A stretch of 64,000 bases of DNA from Ananas comosus. Taxonomy: Eukaryota > Streptophyta > Magnoliopsida > Poales > Bromeliaceae. The notes under the pieces are model-generated. The model was not told the origin of the DNA. It saw only the letters and a program-made list of their open reading frames with translations, and did no database searches. Made by a program: the position numbers and the translations under genes. This document shows positions 33,742 to 45,830 of the stretch, one piece after another. Each line of letters begins with the position of its first letter. Within the stretch, counting starts at the first letter, position 1. The DNA is taken from NCBI RefSeq assembly GCF_001540865.1, contig NC_033631.1, forward strand, positions 3,024,924 to 3,088,923. The letters run 5' to 3'.

Positions 33742-34255
33742 AATATTTTAGCCGTTGGATTGCTTCGCGATCCGTGCAGATGAGGGAAGGATTGCAGCGG
33801 ACAATTAGTGTTAACGAAGTGCTCGCATCTGTTACTTTTCCGTCCGTACAGGGGGTGGGGGTGAAGACTCTCTTCTCTCAACTTTTGCTTTTCTCTATCT
33901 CTCTCCTCTCCATCTCCTAACTTTTTCCCCTTTCTCTTCTCCCTGAAGCCTTCCTCCATTCCTCGCCTCCCTCTCGCTCCCTTGTTCTAGGCCCATCCTC
34001 ACGCTCTCTCGCCTCCGACTCGCCCTCCCCCCTGCGCGGCCTTTTGATTTCTCGCTCGATTTGGAGAATTAGCTTAACCTGGAGGACTACCCGCATCTGT
34101 GAGAAGTAACCCTTCGATTTCTCGCTCAATCTCTCGTTCGATTTGCAAGAGTAGCCGCACTTGTAGAAGGTGAGCTTTGAAATTATTTTCCAAAAGATTT
34201 TAGTATTTCTACTTTTAATTAAAATTTTCTCCCCAACATTTTTTTTCCAATATTT
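33742..34255 (+). repeat. left terminal inverted repeat of the MULE
   Basis: It pairs with 44262-44765 along its length, with many substitutions and small gaps. The inner end is about at 'gtgagctttgaaa' plus ~85 bases. It contains CT-rich tracts and likely holds the promoter of the GRF-finger gene that begins 395 bases further in. Confidence 0.8.
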
Positions 34256-34649
34256 TAGTTCTTGTATTATTTTTTTGCAATATTTTAGTAATTCTAATTG
34301 TAATTAAATTTTGCATTTTAATTATGTACTTGTTGCCTCGTGTCCTCTCGCTCAATAACCCCTCTACAGCTCTTCAATCTCTTACTCGATTGACAGACTA
34401 GATGTATATCTAGAAAGTGATCTTTTGAAAAAAAAAAAATCTAAGATTTTAGTTTTTCTATTTGTAATTAATTTTTTTCCCCAAAATTTTGTTTCTATCT
34501 CTGTAAAATGCTTGATCTAGTGTATAGAACTATAGATTGGGTTGATTGTGATATGGATGTGAATAGTTTTGAGAATTTATGATCTATGTATGAATTGTAT
34601 GGTTTCATTTTCTATTATGTGCTTATGATTTTTTTTTGATAATTCATAA

Positions 34650-35144
34650 ATGGAAAAGAGGAAGAATGCAAGAAATGGCCAATCACATATAATCTTATGC
34701 TATTGTAGAAAACAAGCAATTATTAGAGTTTCTCATACCCGTGCTAATCCTGGAAGACCATTTTATGGTTGTGTTAACTATGGAAAAAATTCTCATACCC
34801 GTGCTAATCCTGGAATACCATTTTATGGTTGTGTTAACTATGGAAAAAAATCTAATGAAAATCATTGCGAATTTTTTAAGTGGTGCTTTTCAGATTTTAT
34901 TGCGTCACAAGTGAATTGTTCTTAGGTTATGTCGTGTGGAAATACATCTATAGCAATACAAACTGAAGATTCTCCAATTGATGCTGTTATCCTATCATCA
35001 AGCAATAGAATAGAGGAGATAAGATTAAGCAATGAGATAAAAGAGCTGAGATTTTTAATGAACAATGAATTTTGGAGGAGTAAGTCCTATTTGGGGATAC
35101 TGTTTGTATTAGTAGCAATGTTATACATGAAGGTATTTATATGA
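34650..35144 (+). pseudogene. GRF-type zinc-finger / coiled-coil / membrane-anchor gene of the MULE
   Basis: Two frames in the same phase (34650-34925 and 34929-35144) are separated by one TAG at 34923-34925. The first has the GRF-finger pattern: C17-Y-C19, then SHTRANPG-P-FYGC (C41 and again C61), then HC73EFFKW. A 60-bp tandem copy (34731-34790, 34791-34850) repeats the NPG-P-FYGC half in frame. The second part has a charged helix (EEIRLSNEIKELRFL) and a terminal hydrophobic span (LGILFVLVAMLYM). This order (GRF finger, coiled coil, tail anchor) is that of the plant At4g04775-like family. The stop could mean decay or an unrecognised intron. Convergent with the transposase. Function unknown; a role in transposition is inference. 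Confidence 0.6.
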
Positions 35145-35365
35145 TTTGGGTGTATTAGATGATTAGAAGTTAAACATGTCAGTTACTTTGTGATAAATTG
35201 ATAATATATAATATGACAATATGTATTATGGCTTTGTGTTTGTACTAAATGTCTTGAATGTTCAATCTATATTATGACATTTTGCTACTGTGTGAGATTG
35301 GATCCTTATAGTTCATTTGTATTCTTGTAGTTTATTTGCTACTTGTATACTCATCAAATAGTGAA

Positions 35366-35940
35366 TACAAAGATATATCAAAAGCTTGAATAACATTCAA
35401 GTGGAATAACTTTTTACTTTTTAATAACTACAACATACAAAAAAGATTGTAAATATAAAGATACATTAAAAGCTTGAATAACATTCAAGTAGAATAGCCT
35501 TTTACTTTTTAATAACTATAACACACAAAATAGATTGTAAATACAAAGATACATCAAAAGCTTGAATAACATTCACGTGGAATAGCCTTTTACTTTTTAA
35601 TAACTGCAACACACAAAATATATTGTAAATACAAAATATACATCACATGCATGAATAACATTCAAGTGGAATAGCCTTTTACATTCTAATAACTGCAACA
35701 CACAAAATATATTGTAAATACAAAGATACATCAAATGCTTGAATAACATTCAAGTGGAATAGGCTATTCCACTTGAATGTTATTCATGCATGTGATGTAT
35801 ATTTTGTATTTACAATATATTTTGNTAATAACTGCAACACACAAAATATATTGTAAATACAAAGATACATCAAATGCTTGAATAACATTCAAGTGGAATA
35901 GGCTTTTACATTCTAATAATTGTAACATACCAAATAGATT
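35366..35940. repeat. ~90-bp minisatellite, with an inverted copy ending at an N
   Basis: About six units carry 'gcttgaataacattcaagtg' and 'attgtaaatacaaagatac'. From 35761 to 35824 the sequence is the reverse complement of the preceding unit up to the N at 35825, after which direct units resume. That inverted part is likely an assembly artefact. The array lies between the two convergent gene ends. Confidence 0.75.
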
Positions 35941-38456
35941 GAAATTGAGTTACATCAAAAAGCCTGCATTGGCATTATAATGTACACAGGGTTACATTTG
36001 GTAAAAATGAACAGCACATGTATAACAACATCTCCACCATGAAGAACGCTCACTAAACCTTATCGTACTCTTAAATAGCTGCATCATGATCTTTTTCTCC
36101 CGATAAAAGTTGCAATCAAAGAATCCAAAAATATTATAAGATTGACTAAAACATATGATATTCAATATAAGTAAGTAGCTACAAATAGCATTACTTCTCT
36201 GCAAGTTCGGATATTGTGTCCTTTCTTTTTACAGTGTTGGCATGTTCTAGCTTTTTTCACTGCCTTTTTAACAGGAGGCTTATATCTCTGTGGCTTTCTT
36301 TTTCCTTTACATTGGAATTGCAGAGGATTCTTCAACTTGACAAACCCAACACTATTTGCTTGTGAAAAAATAGTAGCCGTGTGATGCTCCACAATATTTT
36401 CACTTTGATCTTGTTTCTCTTTCAAAGATTCATAGAGCTTGATATTCTCATCAACAAGTTTATTGATTTTCTAACAAGCCATTTCATAATTCTCAAAAGT
36501 CTTGGATACCTGAAATAAAAGTTTTTGCATTTTTAGTGTAAGTGCATTAAGTCTTGCTCCTTTGCATTTGCGGAGTCACCTGTTAACATACTTTGAAAAT
36601 TAATGCTTGGGGATCCTTTTTTTGCATCTTTAGTTCACATTTTATAATGTAGTGGGAAGGAATTTTATGCATTCGACTGTGAAGCATAACTTTTAATGTA
36701 TATGAACATATAAGGCCACTAAATTCAAAAAATTTGCAACTGCAATTCACTTTTTCCATAGGTGGATTTATAGTAACTATAAATGAGTTTATACCTTAGG
36801 CGGTAAGGTAGAGTTTTGTATTGTGCTAATCTTGTAGCAATTGTTCGCCAACTCTGTCAAATCATATCCTATCGTATATTGAAATTGATTCTTAAATTCT
36901 GAAAATACTCATTTTGTGTTTACACTACGAGCTTGTATTTCAATAGGATTATGTGACCATAAACTAGATTCATCATCTCTCGACCGAAAGTCTGCTTTAT
37001 ACTCCTTATCATGGAGACTACTAACCACGTTTTCAAATTGTATTACAAGCTTGCATAATGATGTATGATTATTCATAAACATTTTCGTTAGAGCATTCAT
37101 ACTCTCACTGCGTTGCGAAGTGGTCATTTCAGCAAAGAATGTATCTCTAAAGTAAGTAGGTAGCCATTGATGCTGAGCATTTCACATAACATTTAGGTGG
37201 TTGTTATCTTGCAATCCATATTTTTAAATCATTATAAGCCATCTACTTTCAAACTCCTCGATTGTTATGCTATCATTAATGCATAAAAATAACTCTTTTT
37301 TAAAACCTTCCTACGTGCTATAAAGGATACTGAAATGTTCCTGCGCTCTCTTCATAATGTCCTACTAACAATATCTATGCACCGTACGTGTTTGGAAAAG
37401 CTTGTTCGATTTCTTTCCTCATAGTTGGATCTTGATCAGTTATGATTGATATAGGATGTTTCTCATAAACTGCTTGAAGCCAAGTTCTAAATAGCCAAAC
37501 AAAAGTATTAGAAGTTTCATCCCCAATGAGAGCACAACCGAAAATTACAGACTGAAGATGATGATTTACTTAATGAACAGAGCGAAAGGCATGGAATACT
37601 TATTTGTCATATATGTTGTATCAAAAGTAACAACATCACCGAAATTTTGATATGCCATTCTCGATCTCCCATCTATCCAAAATACGTTGCGTACCATGTT
37701 TTGCTCATCAACTTCAATAGTATAAAAAAAGAAGGATCTCTAGCTTGGCGCTCACGAAAATAATTGATGGTACTAGATATATAAATCTTCGATTACTTAG
37801 GTCCTTTCTAGTAAAGTTAATATTTTGTGCTCCTCCTTCTCTTACTGCTATAAATGATATAATTTGAGTTGTTGAGATATTCTACTCACTCAGCATATGA
37901 ATTTTTTTTTTGTTCGGCTGTTATTAAACGATGAGACCAAAGAAAACGGCTTTAGAGGGACTTGCAACTAAAGCACTGTTATGTTTCCTCACAAATGCAA
38001 CAACTTTCCAGTTGCCATCATTTGTCCTTTTTACCCTCAAATGTGCCTTGCAACCTGTTCATGTGTACCGCATATGTTTGTTTGGTGTCCCTTTATTCTC
38101 TTGATCCCAAACTTTTGGTTTGGATTGCCCTTCTTTAGAACAAACATAGTGTAATGCTATAACTATATTATCTTTTTTTTCTTGGCTTTGTAGTGGGTAG
38201 CTTTTCTTATACTAAAGCCAATTTTATAGGCATACAAATTGTAAAATCTCTTTACTTCTTCTTCATTCTGAAGAAGTTGTCCAATAAACGGCTCATGCTG
38301 TGATGATTCCATGTTGCATTGACTAATAGAATCCTTTTCATGTTGGCTTCGTTCATGCGTGAAAGAATCAAAATCTCTACTTTGATTTATCCCAATATCA
38401 CTTGAGGGATATTCAGACTCTTCTCTATAATTGGATCTATTTTCTAGAGCATCTAA

Positions 38457-41400
38457 TGTCACGCCCCGGGACCCGGCGGAGGCCCGCCCGGTGCGTGTTC
38501 AGACCCGCCATATGCTTGCACATATAAGGCGTCTAACAACAATAGAATATGAAAGTAAGGAAAATAAAACAACTAGAGATATCAGAGCAAGAGTACAACT
38601 AATTCCAATCACAAGTAGTATGCAAAGAAAGATAAACCACTAGTAAAACATAAGGTAATACAACAATAAGCCTCTAGATACAAGTACTAGATATACAAAA
38701 ATGGTGGTCTCTATACACGGGTACAACTCACTCTCTCTCCAACTATACAAAAGAAGAGATAACTACCTAAAAGAAGAGATCCCTGCGATCTAGCTAGACG
38801 CGACTTCCTTGCTGCGATTCCTAGCCTCTCCCGGTGTGGATGGCTTTGAAAGAAAACATCAAACATGGGACGTGAGAACTATAATTAATAGTTCCCAGTG
38901 GACAATTACTGGCCTTAGCAAAAATGCACCACTAGGCCCTAAAGCAAAGTAGATAATTCTAACATTTAATTGGAAACGATAGCATGAATATTAGAATAGG
39001 AAATAAACTTGTTAGCTACTATGCTGCTACTTAACAGGAAGTTCCAAAATTGCAATAGCTAGTCTAACATGAATAAGTATATAACATGAATATACTAGTA
39101 TGCTCTAACATGTCCAACAAGTATACTATGATGCAACAAGCAACACTATCAAGTATACTACATGTCCAAGTAAGTCAACTAAATGTCCAGTACTATGCCA
39201 CAAGCATGTTCAAGAAATCCAACTATTATAAACTATCTAGTAGTGATTGCCATATTATGGTTTAATGTCAATATCCAATCTCATTTTAGGACCTACACAA
39301 GTGTAGCACAGCTTGTGCCGCCTAATGGCCCCAGGTAGTCCAGCATTCTCTAGGAATGTGACTGTCCCACGGTGACCCAGTAGGCCCTCAATCCCGCAAG
39401 GGCGAGCATAAGTCATGTAGGCCAACTCCGGAGTGCTGGCTTGTAGGGAGCGACCCTCATAAGTATGTGCAAATGAGCACAAATGGCAAACAAGTATAGT
39501 CATCGTCTCAAGAACTCGGTCATCATGTCTATAACATGTAATAATCACTAGCAACCCCAAGGTCTAGTTCTATGTCTCAAAGTAAAGGTTTAGCATTCAT
39601 TGTGTCCAATGCCCTTTTTATAGTATTAGTGTTCACAAAGCCCAACAATTTCCAAGCTCAATGCCCTTTTATGACATTGTAGCTTACTAAGTTCATGCAT
39701 ACACCAATTTCAATGCCACTTTATGACATTGTTATCCGCTATGTCCAATATGAGTTCTAAGTTCAAGAGCTTATTATATAAGTCATGTCATTGCAAGAAA
39801 CATAATTCCAAACCATTAAATAGAATGCTAACCATATGCAAGCCTACAATGCACATATCTCTCTCTACTACATAGAGGTAATTTTTTCATCATACATAAC
39901 ATATGTATTTTAAGCATTCCAAACATCTCGTATGCTCTATCTAGCATGAATATGCATGCATTTCTATTTTACGGCAATTAAAAATCGACATAGGTGGAGT
40001 TTTTCCATTTTCGATAAGGTCAAACCCACCAAAACTCCTCGGAACCCTTCGTTCGCACAAAAGGAGATGTCCACTAGCCTCCTATCTCCCTAAAGGTTAA
40101 ATTAGGAGAGTTAAACGCAACGAACGAACACTAATAGGCTCAAACATTAACTAACCCAAGAAAATGGCGAAAACTCACCTTGGATGGTGAAATTCTCTCT
40201 CAAACTCCAAATGAGAGTAAGATCCCTTCAAATCCCACCTAAACAAAGGTTCTAAACCATTCAATTGAAATCCAAAAGCCTCTAATCAAAAATCCCCAAA
40301 ATAAACCCTAAATCTCACATTCTAGGGTTTCATCTCAAGAAATCCCTCAAATCATGAATCAAAAGGTGAAAACATGATACTAACCTCTTTAGAAGCTTCA
40401 AACAAGGCTAGAAATCGACTAGGGTTGAAGTTTTTCTCTCCAACAAGTCCCAAACCGAGCTCCAAGTCTTCTCCCATGGAAGCAAAAGCACTAAGAAGCA
40501 AAAAGGGACAAAAAAAGTGATTAAACTTCAAAAATCCCAATTAAAATCAAAAGAATCCAAAGAGGGGAAATGGAGAGCTCTCCTACCTTGTTCTCCACTG
40601 GTCCAAGCTCAGGGAATAAGAGAAGAGGCGTGGGATACTTGTAGTGTTGCTACAATTCCACAAACACCTCTCAAAAACTGCCAGACTGCAGTCTACATGC
40701 GTACCGGTACCATCAGGCAAGAGTACCGGTACCAAGTTAGCCATTTTGCCAACCCGAGCCTCGGCCGCATAGGAAATTGCACTGGTACCGGTACCAGCCC
40801 GATTGTAACGTATAGAAACCCGAGAACGATAATCGAACTTTGACCAAATTGGTTAAAGTGTCGAAGGAAAGCGTTGGACAAGTTCCTCTTGCATTCCAAT
40901 AATGTTGGAAGGGCTAAAAATGAGTTGGGAAGACTTAGAATGGTTTTGGCGTCAACCGGTGAGAAGTAGAGCCGAATCGAAGTCAAAAATTGCATTCTGG
41001 ATGTCTTGTACCGGTACAAGGGTGATGGTTGTACCGGTACAACCAGCGACCAGAGCTCAGACAGCTCTCGGGTTGGTGCAGTCCCGGTGCTGTACCGGTA
41101 CAAGGCTCTCTTGTACCGGTACAAATCCGTCGAAATCGAGAAACCGAGCTCTCGGGTTGCGCTCGGGTTGGCTGTCACCCAGGCCTTGTACCGGTAAAAG
41201 AACCCGTGTACCGGTACAAGGGACCCGAAACAGCAGGGATGAGTCTGCTGCAGAGATAAAGTTGAGGGGCCTAATTGCTAATGTTACAATATGTTATTGG
41301 GCCACCCCTCTCCCTCCCACAGCTATAGACATCCCCCTCTCTCATTTTTCTCTTTCTCTCTCTAGAAAAACCCTAGGGTTTGGTGAAGAAGGTGGAGAAA

Positions 41401-43579
41401 AGCTTGGAGAAGGTGGATTTGGAGGCTTGGATGGATTTTGTGGCTCTCCAACAAGGTGGACTTTGGTGAGCTTGTGGCCAAGGTGAGTTTGTTGCACAAG
41501 AGAGTCTAGTGTTTGGTTTTAAACCTGGGGATTTAGAGTTTTTTATCCTCTAATTAACCTAGAAATCCTCTAAAGACCATGACTCCATGAAAAACATAGT
41601 TTTCTTGGACCCCTCTCATGGTGGATCACTAGGGCTCAAAGTAGATGCCCTAGGGATGGTTATAAAAGTTTAGAAACCTTGTTAGAGAGCTTCCCAAGTG
41701 ATTCTAAGCTTTCTTTTGCTTAGCAATGAGATCAATCTAGGAGAAATGCAAAAATGGCATGTTAGGGCATCCTAAAGAGGGGTTTTACCCAAGTTGGGTT
41801 TTGATCTATTTTGATCATGTAGAAAACTAATTGAAGGTATTTTAAACGCGTTGGAACGCTCGGTTCGACAATCCGACGAGTGTACGCAAAGTTATTGATA
41901 AAAACGTCATTTTTCGTACAGATAGCCGCAGCACGCAGACTAGGGCTTCAAAAATTTCAAGAAAGTCACCGTAGCATCCTGGTAACCATCTAAGATGGGT
42001 GGTGCATTCCAAGGACATCGGAAATCTCTTTATGTCTAAGTGTCATATTTTGAGCATATGAGTATATTAGAGCATTTTGCATAATAGGGTTAAATTGTGA
42101 GCTTTTTGTAGCATAATGTGAATTCAAATGCATGTTAAATGTTTGTAAGATCGTGAGAATGACAATCCCTATGTATGCATGAAGGTGACAAGAACCTAGA
42201 AGGGTTAGTAAACAAAAGTGACACAACGACATAGATTTGGCGAGTGACATTGATGAGTCTAGAGGACTTAGAAAACAAGTGTGGCATCAATGACAAAGAA
42301 CAAGAACAAGTTGTGTACATGACACTAGTCGAGGTTAGAGAATGCAAGTAAATTGGGTTAGTGACATTATGACATACACACCTTAGAGTTAAGGGTCATA
42401 TGTACATGGTTCTCCTTGAAGTCAAGGAATGGATTGAACTTGGAATCCTTAAAGTTAAGGATTGATCGTACTCACCTAATAGTCCTTGCTCGAGGGCGGT
42501 AGCTCCCCCTCGGGCGATGTGCTCCGGAGTTGTCATCACTGGGTCGTAGCGGTTATCTCCCCAGAGGGCGGTCCTGTCGGGTCGTAGCGGTTATCTCCCC
42601 GACGATAGGGATTTGGGTTGGTGAGTTTGTGAGGGCGAAACCTACGGGCTAGCAATGAGATTGGGTAATGAAAAGTTAATCTTGCATTCATCATGAGCAT
42701 TCTATCGAGCATAGTTTTATTTATCGTTCAGGCATATTAACTACATTTGTTAGTTGGTTATTATCTATTCTTTCTTCTATTATGCCTGATTAGACCTAGT
42801 GGGATAGTCGGCGTGGTTGGTTGTCGAACCCACTGGAAACTTTGTTGTAGTTCTCACCCCACTATTTCCACAGAGCCGGGACCGAGCGAGCCGGCAGATG
42901 ATCGCGGTAAGGGCATCGCGCCCTAGGTAGAGACCGCCCGAGATGGATTTTATTTTGTAGTTGCACACCCTTTACTATCATCTTTTGTATTTGATGATTT
43001 TAGTATTATGAACTTGCTTTAATGAATGATGTAAAGGATATTTACTTTAAATGTCAAAAGTTATATTTTGGGAGAAATGAGATGTAAAAAGAAATGATGC
43101 AAGAATGTGACACAACTTGATTATAGTTGGATACATGTATGTGATTTAAATTTAGTCATATTACTTGTATATTGAATCACTAATTCTTTCACCTTGGCTA
43201 CTGCTTGCCCTCGTGTAAGCCATTGTGTATGCTTCCGCTTATGCAAATTTGTACTCTATTGATACTTGTGTTGAGCCTTGGGCGGACAGGGGAAGCTCTG
43301 TCCGTTCGGCGTCTGTTTGATGCTCTCGAACCGGCCAAAAGGGATCGGGCTCGGGGCGTGACACCGATGCTGTACCGGTACTCAGCCCTGCTGAGGCAAA
43401 CCCGAGGGCAACCAAATTTCCTCATTTTTGGGACTTCGGCGCTAAGTTTTAAACCTCGATTCTCGGGGTGCGAGTCATGGGTTGGAACACTGTCTACGAC
43501 CCTCCAGAAAGTGTGAAAAAGCTTGGAACACTAATCGAACACTCGAACCTCGCAATTTACAAAGGTCCAGTGTGTTACA
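38457..43579 (-). mobile_element. solo LTR inserted in the MULE transposase (TSD TCTAA)
   Basis: It starts TGTCACGCCCCGG and ends GTGTGTTACA, flanked by TCTAA at 38452-38456 and 43580-43584. Without the nested LTR at 40804-43363 it is about 2.56 kb. The hairpin block is reversed at 38873-38905, and the block with 'ggcttgtagggagcgaccctc' lies near 39440. Taking it out rejoins an open frame of the transposase, so it landed in an exon that was still open. Confidence 0.88.
40804..43363 (+). mobile_element. solo LTR nested in the solo LTR (TSD CCGAT)
   Basis: It starts TGTAACGTATAG and ends CTCGGGGCGTGACA, flanked by CCGAT at 40799-40803 and 43364-43368. It is 2560 bp, opposite in orientation to its host LTR. 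It carries paired TGTACCGGTACA palindromes (41008-41220), a CT-rich leader with 'aaaccctagggtttgg', the hairpin block at 42829-42858 and GGTAAGGGCATCGCG (42905-42919). No coding domains. Confidence 0.88.
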
Positions 43580-44261
43580 TCTAAAAATGAAGATTCATAA
43601 TGTTCCTCACTATTCATCTGTTAAACATCATGAAAATAAAATATTATAATTAAAATAAAATTTTAGCGAGATAATTGTTCTGTTCTAAAAGAAATATTTT
43701 GGAGCTTTATGTTAATGAATGCATGTATATTAACGCATGTTAATAGCATAACATGTAAATAATTTAAAATATTTTATTTTCATAATTATGTAAATAAATG
43801 CATGTTATTAACGCATGTTAATAGCATAACATGTAAATAATTTAAAATATTTTAATAAGATAATTATGTAAATAAATGCATGTTATTTGCATATAGTTAA
43901 AATTGAACATGTAAAGAAGAACATTTAGAAAAGAGCATGATTTTTATCATCAACATTCTAATATATATTTTCAAAAGAGAGGTGCACAGTAAACTAAAAC
44001 TTGATAGGTTAGTTTCAAAAAATGGAGTTTGTAAGGAAATAGCTAACCTGAGATGATTCTTCATGGTCGTCAATTTCGTCTTGTGATTCAGCAATGGAGA
44101 CAAGACTTGTTACAACATTATTTGTAACCAAATCTTCCGAAAAAATGTCCTTTACCATTTTCTTTGAAAAGTTTTACAAATACATAAAAACTAACTAGAA
44201 AAAAATGATGGTATTTAAAATAAGATCTAATATTAAGATGAAACAACAGAAAAGTGCTGGA

Positions 44262-44765
44262 AAAAGAAATTGGAAAAAAATGTTTGGGAGAAAAGTTTAA
44301 TTAAAAATAGAAACACTAAAATCTTTTGAAATTTTTTTTCAAAGCTCACCTTCTATAGGTGCGGCTACTCCTATAGATCAAGCGAGAGATTGAGCAAGAG
44401 ATCGAAGGGCTACTTCTCACAGGTGCGGGTACTTCTCCAAGTTATGCTAATTCTCCAAATCGAGCGAGAAATTGAAAGGCCGCACTGAGGAAGGGGTGGG
44501 TCAGATGCGATAGGGTGTGAGGATGGGCCTGGAGCGAGAGAGAGGTAAGGAATGGAGAAGGCTTTAGAGAGGAGAGAAAGAGGAAAAAGTTTAGAGATGT
44601 AGAGGAAAGAGAGAGAGAAAAACAAAAGTTGAGAGAAGAGGGTCCTACCCACCCCCTGTACAGACGAGAAAGTAACAAATGCGAGTGCTCCGTTAACACT
44701 AATTGTCTGCAGCAATCCTCCCCTTATCTGCACGTATTATGAAGCAATCCAACGACTAAAAAATT
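44262..44765 (-). repeat. right terminal inverted repeat of the MULE
   Basis: The reverse complement aligns with 33742-34255. It lies just upstream of the transposase start codon (44158), so it probably held its promoter. Open frames on it are shadows of the CT/GA-rich text. Confidence 0.8.
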
Positions 44766-44834
44766 GGTAGCAACAAATAGGGTTTTGCTACTAATAGTAG
44801 CCCATTCCAACTCATATATATATATGAGAAAGAG

Positions 44835-45064
44835 AGAGAATTAGGCTACTATGCCTAATAATGGTATCAAACGCTTGTTATGAGGTTTTCGGCCCTTAGA
44901 TGAAGGTATGTGCGGTTAGGATGATAGTGGCCCCTATAGGATTGAGTGGGTGGTTAGTTGAATAGGATGATCTAATGGGTGAAAATGGTCAAATGGGTAG
45001 ATCCAACAACGGAGAACTCGATAGTATCAAGCGCTTGATACTATCAATAGTATAGTAGTCGGAC

Positions 45065-45065
<1 letters not shown>
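44835..45065 (+). repeat. repeat family D, copy
   Basis: It shares 'ggtggttagttgaatagga' and the self-complementary end 'gtatcaagcgcttgatac' with other copies. It is followed by (TA)n. Confidence 0.75.
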
Positions 45066-45151
<86 letters not shown>

Positions 45152-45691
45152 CTAAACTGGTATACTATCGGTAGCACGGAGGTCTCCGTGCTATCAAGTT
45201 GTTTTCAATGATGCGGCTTCCAAATCGACGATCGGCTCTATTAGACTTGATCTACACTATTGAAAGTATTTAGAAACTAAATTTCATAAATTTTCAGCAT
45301 CATTTACCTATCAAACGAGTAGTCTAAAAATGAACGGCTGAAAACAAAAATCTCCTAAAAATGATGATAAAAGACTTGAATTTTAGATTAGGGGTACTGA
45401 TCTTACTCTAAATAGTGAAAAAATTTTCTATAAAAATTTCATCAGATTTGGATTGTTTTACACCGTTAAATTCACAAATGCATCACATCTACTATTCAAA
45501 TTGTCAAGTTTGAGACCTTTTGATCACTAGCCAAATGATGTCGAAAAATTATGAAATTTAGTTTCTAAATACTTTTAATAGTATAGATCAAGTCTAATGG
45601 AGCAAATCGTCGATTTGAAAATCGCATCATTGAAAACAACTTCAACTTGATAGCACGAAGGCCTCCGTGCTACCGATAGTATACCAGCCAG

Positions 45692-45722
<31 letters not shown>

Positions 45723-45830
45723 CTCTCTCGTCTCTCTCTCTCTCTCTTATTTCTTATATATATATATATATATATATATAGTATATATTATATATATATA
45801 TATAGTATATATGCATGTTAGGGCTACTAT
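45066..45830. repeat. long-TIR element enclosed by mirrored microsatellites
   Basis: The core is 45150-45692. Its ends, CTGGTATACTATCGGTAGCA and the reverse complement of the right end, are near-identical inverted repeats. Outside them the order (TA)n(GA)n on the left is mirrored by (CT)n(TA)n on the right, so the inverted symmetry extends for over 100 bases on each side. The interior carries the phrase 'gaaatttagtttctaaata' in both orientations. Noncoding. A half copy is at 416-660. Confidence 0.75.

Larger units (their letters stand above)
36162..44158 (-). pseudogene. FAR1-type MULE transposase, broken
   Basis: The first exon is 44158-44048 (37 codons, MVKDIFSEDLVTNN.., donor GTTAGC). The second begins at 43617 after ..TTAACAG, is split by the LTR at 38457-43579, and resumes at 38451. 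It encodes a FAR1 DNA-binding start (EPFIGQLLQNEEEVKRFYN, IGFSIRK). Then come a frameshift in an A-run near 38170, a TGA at 38061-38059, a MULE domain (SIITDQDPTMRKEI near 37415-37450), TTSQRSESMNAL (37080-37127), a SWIM-like CSCKFFEFSG (near 36740) and a CCHC knuckle CQHCKKKGHNIRTC (36200-36245). The SWIM histidine reads tyrosine. Further shifts are likely between 36430 and 38160. It would have bound the inverted repeats and moved the element. It is dead now. Confidence 0.8.
33742..44765. mobile_element. Mutator-like element (MULE), ~5.9 kb plus 5.1 kb of nested LTRs
   Basis: The ends are imperfect inverted repeats of about 500 bp. Left 33742 reads AATATTTTAGCCGTTGGATTG. The reverse complement of the right end reads AATTTTTTAGTCGTTGGATTG, and the match continues through 'gacaattagtgttaacg', the GGGGGTGGG patch and 'ctcgatttggagaattagc'. 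Inside are a FAR1-type transposase on the minus strand, a GRF-finger gene on the plus strand, and a minisatellite between their 3' ends. No matching 9-bp target duplication could be read at the edges, which suggests age. Confidence 0.85.

Noticed and set aside
35366..35940. CRISPR-like array
   Set aside because: Plant DNA; units are contiguous without unique spacers, i.e. a minisatellite.
40693..41486. Overlapping open frames of 161 and 194 residues on both strands
   Set aside because: Built from repeated YRYK/VPVQ text encoded by the palindromes; artefact of repeat composition.
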